In this document: in pieces, positions 36,421 through 46,369 of the stretch
How positions within the stretch are numbered: position 1 is the stretch's first letter
Layout of the letters: each line of letters starts with the position of its first letter
NCBI RefSeq assembly: GCF_018861705.1
Contig: NZ_JAHLEC010000015.1
Coordinates: forward strand, 1 to 57,357
Source of the DNA: Clostridium psychrophilum
GTDB lineage: Bacteria; Bacillota; Clostridia; Clostridiales; Clostridiaceae
Length of the DNA: 57,357 bases
Reading direction: 5' to 3'
Notes under the pieces: generated by a model
Database searches by the model: none
The model's input: the letters and a program-made list of their open reading frames with translations, nothing else
What the model was told of the DNA's origin: nothing
Program-made: the position numbers and the translations under genes

Positions 36421-37362
36421 ATGAAGTTACAAGTAATATTTTTCAAGAAAAAACTTATTTACTATGCTTTAGCAATTATTGCATTTACAATAATAACTAC
36501 GTTCTTCTTATTTTTCAGAAAAGATTCAATAACTACATTTAACGTTGTTAATGAAAACAAAATGATGCAATCTGATCTAACAGGTGATGGAAATAAAGAT
36601 ATTCTCTACATAAAGACAGAAATGGCTAAATACTACATTCAAATTAATTCAGGAAATAATAGCTATTATCTAGAACCATCAAAGAAAATTGATACTGTAG
36701 GAAATAATTATACTGAGTGGCCAATGAGGATATCACTAATGGATATATCTAGAAACAATATTCCTGAAATATTTACCCAAGCTTCTGAAAATAATAAAGC
36801 GGTGCAACATGCATTTCTTTGGAATGGTAAAAAATTCAATGATATATTTTATAATACAAATAATCTATTAGGTTTTGTAGATAGTAAAAATAATAAAACG
36901 CCTAAAGTTATTTCGGGGACTCTTAATGATGGTAAAATAAATTTTAGAAGTTATATTTTTATTGAAAACAAAATGCAATCATTTGATTATAACTACTCAG
37001 ATAATTACATGGGCAAAAATACAGTACTAGGATTTATTAATTTAATGTCATCCTTTCCAGTATCGGAATTAAATATATCAAAGGACATTTTTGCATCCGA
37101 TTTAGATGGTAATGACATTTCACTACTAAGTGATTTATGCAGCCAAAAAATACATTTAAACTTTCAAGATGCCGTTTTTAAAGATACTGCTTGGGATAAG
37201 AATGGCAATACTAAATCAATTTTGTGGACATTAAACTTTAAAGGAACTAATGCAACTGACTTAAAAGGATCAAAAAACTATGTTATTGAATTAATTCTAA
37301 AACCTATACCTAATAATGATAAAACCTCCACCTTTAAAATCACCTCTATAAATTTAGATTAA
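36421..37362 (+). CDS. Membrane-anchored protein with FG-GAP-like segment, unknown function
   Basis: 313 aa from the ATG at 36421 (GGGGGTGG just upstream). The N-terminus is positive (FFKKK) and followed by one membrane segment (YYALAIIAFTIITTFFLFF). The exported part starts with MQSDLTGDGNKDILYIK, an Asp-rich turn typical of FG-GAP/VCBS calcium-binding repeats, and a weaker second repeat lies at ISRNNIPEIFTQA. No catalytic motif is seen. A single-gene unit between the PerR-like gene and the low-complexity cluster. Confidence 0.7.
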   Translation: MKLQVIFFKKKLIYYALAIIAFTIITTFFLFFRKDSITTFNVVNENKMMQSDLTGDGNKDILYIKTEMAKYYIQINSGNNSYYLEPSKKIDTVGNNYTEWPMRISLMDISRNNIPEIFTQASENNKAVQHAFLWNGKKFNDIFYNTNNLLGFVDSKNNKTPKVISGTLNDGKINFRSYIFIENKMQSFDYNYSDNYMGKNTVLGFINLMSSFPVSELNISKDIFASDLDGNDISLLSDLCSQKIHLNFQDAVFKDTAWDKNGNTKSILWTLNFKGTNATDLKGSKNYVIELILKPIPNNDKTSTFKITSINLD

Positions 37363-37416
37363 TCTAATAAAAATAATAACTTATATACTGTTAATATTCC
37401 TTCTTAAATTACAAAA

Positions 37417-37436
37417 GGGACCGAATATTCGGTCCC
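37417..37436. repeat. Perfect 20-bp palindrome
   Basis: GGGACCGAATATTCGGTCCC, a perfect GC-bordered palindrome in AT-rich DNA between convergent genes. It is followed by the G-rich stretch ACGGGGATGGGGGG and then a second palindrome at 37455-37477. Confidence 0.7.
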
Positions 37437-37454
37437 AACGGGGATGGGGGGTAC

Positions 37455-37477
37455 GCATAAAATAAATTATTTTATGC
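37455..37477. repeat. Perfect 23-bp palindrome
   Basis: Arms GCATAAAATAA and TTATTTTATGC around a single central A. With the palindrome 18 bp before it, it could form a double-hairpin end of transcript; there is no classic T run directly after either. Confidence 0.65.
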
Positions 37478-37604
37478 AAATGGAGATTTTTCTCTCATTA
37501 CATTTATAATATTAACCTTTTTAATAAGTTTTATTCATTAAAAAATACAATTCAAAATAAATTCATAAAAAAATAGTTTGCTAATAAATATGATTTTAAA
37601 AATA

Positions 37605-38645
37605 CTAATGATTTGAATTAGCATTTCCTTCTACAATTTTATTTAGTGTTTCAAGTTTTTTATCATCTACTAGATGAGCTAATATATATATTAGCTGTCC
37701 CTTATCCTCATCCTCTAAATCTTCTAAAATATTATGTGTACTTTCTTTAGACACTGTATGTTTGAAATCAACATCATTATTTTGAATAGAATCAACATCT
37801 TCAAAAGAAACATTATTTTCAAAAGATTTAGTGTTTTCAAAAGAATTATTACTAGACATAGAATTCATAATATCACTAATATTTGAATTATTTAAATCTA
37901 AATTGTTCAAATCGATTCCAGATAACATATTTGAAATTTGACTTAAATCTATACTACCAATGCCTGAAAATATATCTGATAACCTGTTATCTTGCTCATC
38001 TTGTTTTGAATTTAATATTTCATTGTTTTGTTTCATACTATTATTATTTTTTACAACATTTTTTGCAACATTAGGCGTCGATTTTGCCTTACCCGTATTG
38101 GCATTATTTGAATCAGAACTGCTTGAATTTGCAGCATTGTTCTGATTATCTGTCATGTTATTACTTTGATTACCTAAACTACTCATAAGGTTTGCTAACA
38201 TATTATTATCTTGTCCCCCTAAACCACCAATTAAACTTCCTAACATGTTATTATTTTGACCACCCAAACTGCCCATTAAATTTCCCAAGATATTATTGTC
38301 TTGGCCTCCTAAACTTGAAAGTAATCCTTCAATCATATTTCCACCATTACCGCCACCACTACTATTGGCTCCAAGAAAACTTGATAATAATCCCATTAAA
38401 GGATTTGCAGAATTTCCATTAAACATTTGTGCTAGTGGGTTGTTATCTGAACCATTATTACCATTCTCATTATTGTTATTGTTATTGCTACGATTGTTTG
38501 CATTACCATTATTACCGTTGTTATTATTCGTATTGTTATTATCGTTGTTACCATTATTACCGTTGTTGTTGTTGTTGTTGTTGTTGTTGTTGCCATTGTT
38601 TTCATTACTCATATTATTTCTATCACGTCTATGATGTTTTGACAT
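37605..38645 (-). CDS. Asn/Gly-rich low-complexity protein, possible spore-surface protein
   Basis: 346 aa from the ATG at 38645 (GGTGAT upstream). After MSKHHRRDRNN comes a poly-Asn/Gly tract of about 60 residues. Then a repeat region of about 16-residue units (LGGQDNNML.NLMGS, four clear copies at about residues 110-170), followed by an acidic Ser/Asn-rich part and a more ordinary helical end (EDEDKGQLIYILAHLVDDKKLETLNKIVEG). No enzyme motif or signal peptide is seen. The composition resembles spore coat or exosporium proteins; that is inference. Third gene of a three-gene low-complexity cluster. Confidence 0.75.
   Translation of the reverse strand: MSKHHRRDRNNMSNENNGNNNNNNNNNNGNNGNNDNNNTNNNNGNNGNANNRSNNNNNNENGNNGSDNNPLAQMFNGNSANPLMGLLSSFLGANSSGGGNGGNMIEGLLSSLGGQDNNILGNLMGSLGGQNNNMLGSLIGGLGGQDNNMLANLMSSLGNQSNNMTDNQNNAANSSSSDSNNANTGKAKSTPNVAKNVVKNNNSMKQNNEILNSKQDEQDNRLSDIFSGIGSIDLSQISNMLSGIDLNNLDLNNSNISDIMNSMSSNNSFENTKSFENNVSFEDVDSIQNNDVDFKHTVSKESTHNILEDLEDEDKGQLIYILAHLVDDKKLETLNKIVEGNANSNH
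38562..38592 (-). repeat. AAC microsatellite coding poly-Asn
   Basis: About ten uninterrupted trinucleotides (GTT on the plus strand, AAC in the gene). Slippage here would alter Asn-tract length without breaking the frame. Confidence 0.8.
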
Positions 38646-38702
38646 ATTTATCACCTCATTTATAAAATGGGAGAGCATAAAGCTCCCCCTGATTTTTTTT
38701 AA

Positions 38703-38927
38703 TTAACAACCACAGCTTTTAACTGCATTTCCACCATATCCGCCTTTACAGAAACAAAAACCTAGGAATAACAATATTAGTAAAAACGCATTCTTGTTTT
38801 CAAGTAGACATGTTCTTTGAAGTATAATTAATAATATTATCGCACAAATCGGATTCGTGCATAGACTTCCTACTGGGCTTACTACTGGTGCTACAACTGT
38901 GTTTCGACAACATCTTTTTTTAGACAT
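38703..38927 (-). CDS. Small Cys-rich hydrophobic protein
   Basis: 74 aa. Starts MSKKRCCRNTVVAPVVSP, then two hydrophobic stretches (CAIILLIILQ and AFLLILLFLGFCFC) and a Gly/Cys tail GGYGGNAVKSCGC; nine Cys in all. AAAGGGGAG precedes the ATG. I do not recognise a named family. It resembles its upstream neighbour (39033-39434) in having ILLxLF membrane stretches next to Gly/Cys-rich segments, so the pair may interact or be paralogous. Lies 57 bp before the Asn-rich gene. Confidence 0.7.
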   Translation of the reverse strand: MSKKRCCRNTVVAPVVSPVGSLCTNPICAIILLIILQRTCLLENKNAFLLILLFLGFCFCKGGYGGNAVKSCGC

Positions 38928-39032
38928 TTAAAACTCCCCTTTCTGGGCCAAATTTTAATGTGTTATATATTTCAGCTCTAGTTAAGAACAAATTAATTTA
39001 TCTAATTGTTTGCTATAAATTATTTATCATAG

Positions 39033-39434
39033 TTATTCTTCGTCACAGCTATCTAAATTTATAATATTATTTGTGCAACCTTTGTTTTGTCTTCCATTAC
39101 CGCTACTTACAAATAAAAGTATTAAAATTATTATCCAAATGCCACTTCCGCCGCCACATCCGCCACCTAATCCACCTAAGCCAAATATGCCATTTCCATT
39201 ACTACTTCCTCCACATCTGCAAAGTTCCTTGCAGTGTTTAGGATCGCATCCGCAGACAGTGCCACTATCTTGTTGTCCTTGACCACAGAATAAGAATAAT
39301 AAAACTATTATCCAAATTATTGAATTTCCGCCGCCACCACAATTGCCGTTATTTCCATTATTATTACAACTACAGCTTTTAGATCCATTTTTCTGAGAGT
39401 CGGCCAATCCACTTAATAAGCTGTTCATATCCAT
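39033..39434 (-). CDS. Gly/Cys-rich membrane protein with internal duplication
   Basis: 133 aa. Two copies of the same layout: a Cys/Asn/Gly-rich loop followed by a membrane stretch (GGGGNSIIWIIVLLFLFCG near residue 36, and GGGSGIWIIILILLFVSSG near residue 96). The middle loop, CGCDPKHCKELCRCGG, is Cys-rich and could bind metal or form disulfides. Ends in DSCDEE. AAGGAGGG precedes the ATG. First gene of the three-gene cluster. Similar short Gly-rich/hydrophobic proteins are made during sporulation in Firmicutes; that role is inferred. Confidence 0.7.
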   Translation of the reverse strand: MDMNSLLSGLADSQKNGSKSCSCNNNGNNGNCGGGGNSIIWIIVLLFLFCGQGQQDSGTVCGCDPKHCKELCRCGGSSNGNGIFGLGGLGGGCGGGSGIWIIILILLFVSSGNGRQNKGCTNNIINLDSCDEE

Positions 39435-39686
39435 TTAAATTCCCTCCTTATAATTGTTTTTACCTTTAAACCTTTAAAATCTTTTTCTTTTGTTTTCTAA
39501 TATATACTATTCTGTTAGAAATAAATTGACACAAGATTTTAAATAAAACTACAACAAAATATAATTTTTTCTCTTTGTGCATTGTCAAAAAACATAAAAA
39601 AAAATAGACCACATTACTTTGTGCCCTAAATATTAATTAGTAAGCACTCCATAGTATAAATCTATCTCTTAATATAGCTTGTTATT

Positions 39687-40280
39687 TTATTCATCAATGT
39701 GAGAATCTTTAAATATGCTTGTTAACAATTCTACTATACCAGTTTTTTTAAGTGATGAAATATTAACAATTTCTTCTTCTGCATCTAATTCAAGAGTTTC
39801 CCTTATCAGCTTATTATTTTTTACAAGTTCTGCTCTGTTTAACTTATCTTTCTTGGTTGCAACTATTACAACCTCATATCCAAAATGCTTAATCCATCCA
39901 TACATTAAAACATCATCTTCAGTTGGCTTACGTCTACAATCCACGAGTAATGCTACTTTTTGAAGCTGAGGCCTACGAACTAAATAGTCCTCCATCATTA
40001 ATCCCCATTTAGATTGTTCACTTTTAGATACTTTAGCATATCCATAACCTGGCAAATCAACAAAATAAAAACTATCATTTATTAAGAAAAAGTTAATAAG
40101 TCTAGTTTTGCCAGGGGTACCACTAACCTTAACCAATTTACGCCTATTAGTTAAAGAATTTATTAAGGATGACTTGCCCACATTGGACCTACCAACAAAA
40201 GCATACTCTACCCTATTATCTGTGGGATACTGAGAAGGTTTTACTGCCGAAATTATGAATTCAGATTGTTTTATCTCCAT
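39687..40280 (-). CDS. engB: Ribosome biogenesis GTP-binding protein EngB/YsxC
   Basis: A 197-aa GTPase needed for 50S assembly. G-motifs in order: [14 protein letters not shown], then [27 protein letters not shown], and TKKDKLNR; the end has [14 protein letters not shown]. The ATG overlaps the 3' end of lon by 20 bp, so the two are translationally linked. GGAGAG precedes it. The order lonB-lon-engB is the same as in Bacillus subtilis. Confidence 0.96.
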   Translation of the reverse strand: MEIKQSEFIISAVKPSQYPTDNRVEYAFVGRSNVGKSSLINSLTNRRKLVKVSGTPGKTRLINFFLINDSFYFVDLPGYGYAKVSKSEQSKWGLMMEDYLVRRPQLQKVALLVDCRRKPTEDDVLMYGWIKHFGYEVVIVATKKDKLNRAELVKNNKLIRETLELDAEEEIVNISSLKKTGIVELLTSIFKDSHIDE

Positions 40281-42603
40281 TATTTATCTCTCCAATTAAT
40301 GCATTTTCAAGTACATCTTCTACTTTACTTGCAATTATGAATTTTAGTTTAGCTCTAATGCTCTTTGGTATCTTTTGTATATCTTTTTCATTTTCTTTAG
40401 GTATTATTATTGTGTCAATGCCAGCTCTATATGCAGCCAACGTTTTTTCCTTAAGCCCACCAATAGGTAGTACCCTTCCTGTTAGCGTGATTTCTCCTGT
40501 CATCGCCACATTGTGTTTTACCCTTCTATTAGTTAAAGCAGAAACCATTGCAGTTATCATAGTTACACCTGCTGATGGACCATCTTTAGGCACGGCTCCC
40601 TCTGGCACATGAATATGAATGTCTTTATTCTTATAAAATTCCTTATCTATATTATATCTATCTGCATTGGCCCTAACATAGCTATATCCAGCCTTAGCAG
40701 ATTCTTTCATAACATCACCTAATTGCCCTGTAAGTTGAAGTTTACCTGTCCCATCCATAGCACATACCTCTACGGGCAAGGTTACACCACCAACTTCAGT
40801 CCATGCAAGCCCAGTTACAACACCTATAGCATCTTCTGTATCTGCCTTATCATAAGTATACAAAACTGCCCCTAAATGCTTCTTAACACTTGTTGTAGTA
40901 ACATTAATTTTTTCCTTGTTTTTTTCTACCATTTCTGTTATTACCTTTCTAATAACAGAAGCGATTTGTCTTTCAAGACTTCTAACACCTGATTCTCTAG
41001 TATAATTTTCAATAATACAGCTAATTGAAGTATCAGAAAAAGTGATTTTGTCACCTTCCATATTATGTTCCTTTAACATCTTTGGAATAAGATGATTTTT
41101 TGCAATGTGGAATTTTTCTTCTGATGTATACCCAGATACTTCAATTACTTCCATCCTATCAAGCAATGCTCTTGGAATAGTATCTAATTTATTTGCAGTA
41201 GTTATAAACAATACCTTTGACAAATCAAAATCTAATTCTAGGTAGTGATCCCTAAAACTTGCATTTTGTTCACTATCCAAAACCTCTAAAAGTGCATCTG
41301 CAGGATCGCCTTGAGAATCACTACTCATTTTATCAATCTCATCTAGCAAAAATAAAGGATTTTTAGAACCTGCTTGTTTCATAGCATATATAATTCTACC
41401 AGGGATTGCTCCCACATAAGTTTTTCTATGTCCTCTAATTTCAGCTTCATCCTTCACTCCACCGAGTGACATTCTAACAAAATTTCTATTTAATGCATTT
41501 GCTACAGATTTAGCTATAGATGTTTTTCCAACTCCTGGTGGTCCAACCAAACAAAGAATAGGTCCCTTCAAAGTTTTACTTATTTTTTTAACTGCTAAAT
41601 ATTCTATTATTCTTTGTTTCACTTCATCAAGTCCATAATGCTCCGTATCAAAAATCTTTCTAGCCTTTTTAATATCAATATTATCTTTAGTCGATTTATT
41701 AAAAGGTAAAGCTAATATCCAATCTAAATATGATCTTGTTACTCCACTCTCAGCAGAATAATTTCCCGAAGTTTTTAATTTATTTAATTCATAATCTGCT
41801 TTTTCTTTTGCCTCTTTAGGTAATTTGGCCTTTTTTATCTTAGTCTCATATTCTGATATTTCTTTCTTATTTTCATCATCTTCACCTAATTCTTCTTGTA
41901 TAGCCTTCATTTGTTCTCTTAAATAATATTCCTTTTGAATTTTATCAATTCGAACTTTAACTTTTGTTTCTATCTTTTTCTCTATTTTTAATACTTCAAC
42001 CTCATTTTTTAATATAATTAATAATTTTTCTAATCTTTTAGTGACATCTAATATTTCAAGCAATTCCTGTTTTAGCTCTGGCTTTAGTGTTAAATAAGAA
42101 CTTACAATATCACAATATTTTCCTGGATCTTCTGTTTCTTCTAAAGTGAATAAAGCATCTGGAAAATTGTTAACTGACAAGTTTATATATTCCTCAAAAC
42201 ATTTATCTATAATTTTAATATATGCCTTACATTTTTTATCATCTAAGCAATCTTCATCTTCAATTATTTCCACTTCAACCTTTACAAAAGATTCCTTATC
42301 TTTGTACTCAGATATCTTACCTCTTTTTATTCCTTCAACTAGTACCCTAATTGTATCTCCTGGCAACTTTAATATTTGTTTTACATTACAAATAGTACCA
42401 ATATTATATATATCCTTTTCTTCTGGTTGTTCAATTTTTGATACTTTTTGTGAAGCCAGAAAAATTTCTTGTTTGTTTTGCATTGCATCTTCTAATGCAA
42501 GTATAGATTTTTTCCTACCAACATCAAAGTGCAACACCATAAATGGAAATATATTCATACCTCTTAGTGGAATTAGCGGAAGAACTTTTACATTTTTGTC
42601 CAT
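40261..42603 (-). CDS. lon: ATP-dependent Lon protease
   Basis: A 780-aa LonA. The N-terminal substrate domain begins [20 protein letters not shown]; the AAA+ module has Walker [16 protein letters not shown] and [12 protein letters not shown]; the protease domain has the catalytic Ser in [12 protein letters not shown] and the Lys in [14 protein letters not shown]. It degrades misfolded and regulatory proteins in the cytoplasm. GAGGGAG lies 6 bases before the ATG. A 470-bp gap separates it from lonB. Confidence 0.97.
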   Translation of the reverse strand: MDKNVKVLPLIPLRGMNIFPFMVLHFDVGRKKSILALEDAMQNKQEIFLASQKVSKIEQPEEKDIYNIGTICNVKQILKLPGDTIRVLVEGIKRGKISEYKDKESFVKVEVEIIEDEDCLDDKKCKAYIKIIDKCFEEYINLSVNNFPDALFTLEETEDPGKYCDIVSSYLTLKPELKQELLEILDVTKRLEKLLIILKNEVEVLKIEKKIETKVKVRIDKIQKEYYLREQMKAIQEELGEDDENKKEISEYETKIKKAKLPKEAKEKADYELNKLKTSGNYSAESGVTRSYLDWILALPFNKSTKDNIDIKKARKIFDTEHYGLDEVKQRIIEYLAVKKISKTLKGPILCLVGPPGVGKTSIAKSVANALNRNFVRMSLGGVKDEAEIRGHRKTYVGAIPGRIIYAMKQAGSKNPLFLLDEIDKMSSDSQGDPADALLEVLDSEQNASFRDHYLELDFDLSKVLFITTANKLDTIPRALLDRMEVIEVSGYTSEEKFHIAKNHLIPKMLKEHNMEGDKITFSDTSISCIIENYTRESGVRSLERQIASVIRKVITEMVEKNKEKINVTTTSVKKHLGAVLYTYDKADTEDAIGVVTGLAWTEVGGVTLPVEVCAMDGTGKLQLTGQLGDVMKESAKAGYSYVRANADRYNIDKEFYKNKDIHIHVPEGAVPKDGPSAGVTMITAMVSALTNRRVKHNVAMTGEITLTGRVLPIGGLKEKTLAAYRAGIDTIIIPKENEKDIQKIPKSIRAKLKFIIASKVEDVLENALIGEINNGDKTI

Positions 42604-42817
42604 ATTTCTCCCTCTTTTCTATCTTATATTTATCGTCTTTTATAAATTCAAGATCAATTTTTGATTTTGCATTAAGTACAAGTAATCAACTATAAAAAAT
42701 TATTCGTTATATTCTTATAGTTACACTATTATATTATACCTATAATATACCTGTTTTTCAATACCAAAGGCTGTAAAATAAATAAGACACATGAAAATAA
42801 ACAAACAGTCAATGGTG

Positions 42818-43009
42818 CTATTCATATTTTGTATCATAGCAAAGAGGATATTCTAGACTACTAGTTGTTATACCTGTAGCTGTTTCTCTAAGCTGTGTAT
42901 GACCTAAAATAGAATAACATACTAACCTATTATTTATTTGCATATGCCTAATACAATCTTCTATAATTAATATGGGATTACTTTTTTTTATAAAACTACT
43001 AGCTAAATT
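42818..43009 (-). pseudogene. Small orphan reading frame between lonB and lon
   Basis: A minus-strand frame open from 43009 to a TAG at 42818, with an ATG at 42943 (41 codons, MQINNRLVCYSILGHTQLRE start). It has a protein-like composition, unlike the surrounding AT-rich DNA, but no ribosome binding site, so it looks like the C-terminal remnant of a lost gene. I cannot assign a family. The rest of the 42604-43072 gap shows nothing else. Confidence 0.35.
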
Positions 43010-43072
43010 TTAATATTTATTTTGAAATATTAACAGTACATCAAAGAGCTTAAAACTTTAGTATCAATATAG

Positions 43073-44758
43073 TTAAAGTTTTAATGACTCAGCTGCTATC
43101 ACATCAACCTCTGGTTCAAATGTACTTGTGATATTTTTAGAACTCTCTTGAAGTAATGCTTCTTGAATTACCTCGCTTATACTACTTACTGGTATAATTT
43201 TAATACCCTCAATATTATTAAAACTATCCTGCCAATTGTCACAAGGAATAATGACTCTAGTAGCTCCTGCTTTCTTTGCAGCTGCAATTTTAGCATTAAC
43301 ACCACCAATTGGTAATACATTGCCATGGATTGATATTTCTCCAGTCATTGCAATCATATTATCAACTGGTATACCTTTTATTGCACTGTATATTGCAGTT
43401 GTTATGCTTACGCCTGCCGAAGGTCCGTCCACAGGTGATCCACCTGGAAAATTTACATGAATATCATAATCATCACAATCTAAGTTAAAATATTTTTCGA
43501 GTACTGTAACAACATTCTCTACTGAAGATCTTGCAGTACTCTTACGCCTAAGTTTTTTGTTCGCACCGTTACTTATCTCTTCCTCTTCAATAATTCCCGT
43601 GATTTTAAGAACACCTTTTCTTAGTTTTACTTTTTTTGCACTAGCTTCAATTTCCATTACAGCTCCAATATTTGATCCGTAAACTGCCAAGCCATTTACA
43701 TATCCTACTTGTGGTTTATCTGATATTCTAGATTCCATCCTTGGAGAGTACTGTCCATTCTCTATAACCCATTCAATGTCCTCAATGCTTACCTCATCTC
43801 GTTCATCATTAATAGCCATTCCACTAGCAAGTTGAATTAAATTAACAGTATCACGTCCATTGCTGGAATATTTACCTACAAGCTTTAATGCTTTATCAGA
43901 AATTTTAAGACCCATTTTACTTATTGAATTTGATGCAATAGTTTGCAATTCTTCCGGAACTAATGCTCTAAAAAATATTTCTATACATCTTGATCTTATT
44001 GCCGGCATTATTTCTTCTGGATTACGTGTAGTTGCACCTATTAACCTAAAATCAGCTGGAAGTCCTTCATCAAATACCTCTTTTATGTAAAGAGGCATGT
44101 TAGGATCATCCCCATTATAATAAGCACTATCTAAAAATACTTTTCTATCTTCTAATACTTTAAGTAACTTATTCATTTCTATAGGATGTAGTTCCCCAAT
44201 TTCATCAATAAATAGGATTCCGCCATGGGCTTTAGTAACTGCTCCAGGCTTGGGTTGGGGAACACCTGCCACTCCAAGTGGACCAGCTCCTTGATAGATA
44301 GGATCATGAACCGATCCAATAAGTGGATCTGCTATTCCCCTCTCATCAAATCTAACAGTGGTTCCATCTATTTCTACAAACTTAGAAGCTTCATTAAATG
44401 GAGATTTTTCTCTTCTTTTAGCGTCTTCAAGCACTAATCTAGCTGCAGCTGTCTTTCCTACTCCAGGTGGTCCATAAATTATAACATGTTGAGGATTAGG
44501 ACCACAAATTGCTGCTTGTAATGCCTTAATTCCTTTTTCTTGACCTATAACCTCTGAAAATTTTGTTGGTCTACTCTTTTCTGTAAGTGGTTCCGTAAGA
44601 CTTATCTTTTTCATCCGTCTTAAATTTTCCATTTCTTTTTTATTTTCCTTATTAACAACTACCTTACTACTTTGTTGAGTCTTTAATGCATTAAAAAAAT
44701 ATAAACCAATAACTACTGTAAAGAAAAGTTGCACTGCCATTAAAATTTTTGTTGTCAT
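43073..44758 (-). CDS. lonB: ATP-dependent protease LonB
   Basis: A 561-aa LonB-type protease, in Bacillus linked to the forespore. An N-terminal membrane segment (AVQLFFTVVIGLYFFNAL) replaces LonA's substrate domain. Walker A is [15 protein letters not shown], Walker B GGILFIDEIGEL, and the protease Ser is in PVDGPSAGVSI with Lys in GGVNAKIAAAKKAG. The N-terminus matches Bacillus LonB from MTTK onward, so the start at 44758 is trusted, yet it has no ribosome binding site of its own; a tiny reading frame with a strong site ends one base before it (44760-44786). Confidence 0.95.
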   Translation of the reverse strand: MTTKILMAVQLFFTVVIGLYFFNALKTQQSSKVVVNKENKKEMENLRRMKKISLTEPLTEKSRPTKFSEVIGQEKGIKALQAAICGPNPQHVIIYGPPGVGKTAAARLVLEDAKRREKSPFNEASKFVEIDGTTVRFDERGIADPLIGSVHDPIYQGAGPLGVAGVPQPKPGAVTKAHGGILFIDEIGELHPIEMNKLLKVLEDRKVFLDSAYYNGDDPNMPLYIKEVFDEGLPADFRLIGATTRNPEEIMPAIRSRCIEIFFRALVPEELQTIASNSISKMGLKISDKALKLVGKYSSNGRDTVNLIQLASGMAINDERDEVSIEDIEWVIENGQYSPRMESRISDKPQVGYVNGLAVYGSNIGAVMEIEASAKKVKLRKGVLKITGIIEEEEISNGANKKLRRKSTARSSVENVVTVLEKYFNLDCDDYDIHVNFPGGSPVDGPSAGVSITTAIYSAIKGIPVDNMIAMTGEISIHGNVLPIGGVNAKIAAAKKAGATRVIIPCDNWQDSFNNIEGIKIIPVSSISEVIQEALLQESSKNITSTFEPEVDVIAAESLKL

Positions 44759-44759
44759 A

Positions 44760-44786
44760 TTATTTCAAGTTTAATATTGAATACAT
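44760..44786 (-). CDS. Eight-codon leader peptide ahead of lonB
   Basis: GGAGGAGG (44796-44803) is 9 bases before an ATG that opens MYSILNLK and stops at TAA, one base before the lonB ATG. The layout predicts translation of the short frame followed by re-initiation at lonB. No conserved regulatory codon is apparent. It is possible that the strong site acts at a distance and the peptide is incidental. Confidence 0.45.
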   Translation of the reverse strand: MYSILNLK

Positions 44787-45002
44787 TAAACTAATCCTCC
44801 TCCGCATATTAAATTTGCATATTTTAGTAAATATTGCATCTTCTTATATTATGCACAAATAATATCTAATGTATTCTTCTTTCTTCAAAAAAATCTTAAT
44901 TTCATATGACTTATAATGTATGAATAAATAAATCTACATTTATTTTAAACATGACGTTGTTACATTATTAGAGAATTGATAATTCGGCAATTTTTAAATA
45001 AT

Positions 45003-45034
45003 AAAAAAAAGATAGATAATAATCCATCTTTTTT
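45003..45034. terminator. Terminator after clpX
   Basis: AAAAAAGATaGAT pairs with ATCcATCTTTTTT around a short loop, with A and T runs on either side. Lies just past the clpX stop at 45044. Confidence 0.75.
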
Positions 45035-45043
45035 CATTACTTA

Positions 45044-46336
45044 TTATGCTGTTTCTGTGCCTTTTTTTGTCTTAATTTTTTTTGTAACTTTTATTTTTTC
45101 TCTTTTGCCGTTTTCAGCTAAAACTAATTCTGGATTTCTAGTTTTAATAGTATCCGCATTAATTATAACTTTAGCTACTTCTTCATTAGAAGGAATATCA
45201 AACATGATTTCTTTCATCGTGTCTTCTATTATAGATCTAAGACCACGAGCTCCGGTTTCTCTTTTAATAGCTTCTTTTGCAATAGCTCTTAAGGCTTCTT
45301 CTTTAAACTCTAATTCCACATTATCCATTTCAAACAATTTCTTATATTGCTTTATAAGTGCATTTTTAGGTTCACTAAGAATACTAACTAATGCCTCTTC
45401 ATCTAAAGCTTCAAGTGTAACTACTATAGGAAGTCTACCTACAAACTCTGGAATTAATCCAAATTTGAGTAAATCTCCAGGCATTATAGCCTTAAGTAAC
45501 TCACCTATGTTTACTTCTTCTTTTGATTGTATTTCAGCCCCAAAACCAACTGATGTAGTTCTAGTTCTTTTTTCTATGATTTTATCAAGACCGTCAAACG
45601 CTCCTCCACAAATAAATAATATATTAGCAGTATTTATCTGAATAAATTCTTGATGAGGATGCTTTCTTCCACCTTGTGGTGGTACTGATGCTGTAGTACC
45701 TTCTAATATTTTAAGTAATGCCTGTTGAACTCCTTCTCCAGATACATCCCTAGTTATAGATGGGTTCTCAGATTTCCTTGCAATCTTATCGATTTCATCT
45801 ATATAAATAATACCCTTTTCTGCCTTTTCTACATCATAATCAGCATTTTGTATTAGTTTAAGTAGAATATTTTCTACATCTTCTCCTACATACCCTGCCT
45901 CTGTTAAAGTAGTTGCATCTGCAATAGCAAAAGGAACATTTAAATATTTTGCCAATGTTTGAGCCAATAATGTTTTACCACAACCTGTAGGTCCAAGTAA
46001 TAATATATTGCTCTTTTGAAGTTCAACATCACCTTCATTAACATTTGAATTTATTCTTTTATAATGATTATAAACAGCTACTGCTAGAGATTTTTTAGCT
46101 GTATTTTGTCCAACTACATAATCATCCATATATTTTTTTATTTCGGAAGGCTTAGGTAATGCCCCTAAATCTAATTCAACATCTCCCTGAAATTCATCTA
46201 CAATTATTTCCGAACATAATTCTATGCATTCATCACAGATATATACTCCTGGTCCCGCAATTAATCTTCTGACTTGTTCTTGCGTTTTACCACAGAATGA
46301 ACATTTAAGTTGTTTTTTTTCATCAAACTTTGTCAT
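45044..46336 (-). CDS. clpX: ATP-dependent Clp protease ATP-binding subunit ClpX
   Basis: A 430-aa unfoldase that feeds ClpP. The N-terminal zinc-binding domain has [19 protein letters not shown] and CDEC; the AAA+ module has Walker [18 protein letters not shown], the GYVGEDVE pore loop, Walker [14 protein letters not shown], and the RGLRSIIED sensor-2 region. AGGTGA precedes the ATG. The last residues are very Lys-rich. Directly after clpP (33 bp). Confidence 0.97.
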   Translation of the reverse strand: MTKFDEKKQLKCSFCGKTQEQVRRLIAGPGVYICDECIELCSEIIVDEFQGDVELDLGALPKPSEIKKYMDDYVVGQNTAKKSLAVAVYNHYKRINSNVNEGDVELQKSNILLLGPTGCGKTLLAQTLAKYLNVPFAIADATTLTEAGYVGEDVENILLKLIQNADYDVEKAEKGIIYIDEIDKIARKSENPSITRDVSGEGVQQALLKILEGTTASVPPQGGRKHPHQEFIQINTANILFICGGAFDGLDKIIEKRTRTTSVGFGAEIQSKEEVNIGELLKAIMPGDLLKFGLIPEFVGRLPIVVTLEALDEEALVSILSEPKNALIKQYKKLFEMDNVELEFKEEALRAIAKEAIKRETGARGLRSIIEDTMKEIMFDIPSNEEVAKVIINADTIKTRNPELVLAENGKREKIKVTKKIKTKKGTETA

Positions 46337-46369
46337 ATTTTCACCTCTTCTTACTTTATTTTGTTTGAT

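Noticed and set aside
38530-38600. Trinucleotide repeats resembling a small CRISPR array
   Set aside because: They are a simple in-frame microsatellite with no spacers of constant length; no cas genes are in the window.
38192-38665. Several Leu/Tyr/Cys-rich frames antisense to the Asn-rich gene
   Set aside because: They are shadows of the AAC/GGT-rich codons on the other strand and lack start signals.
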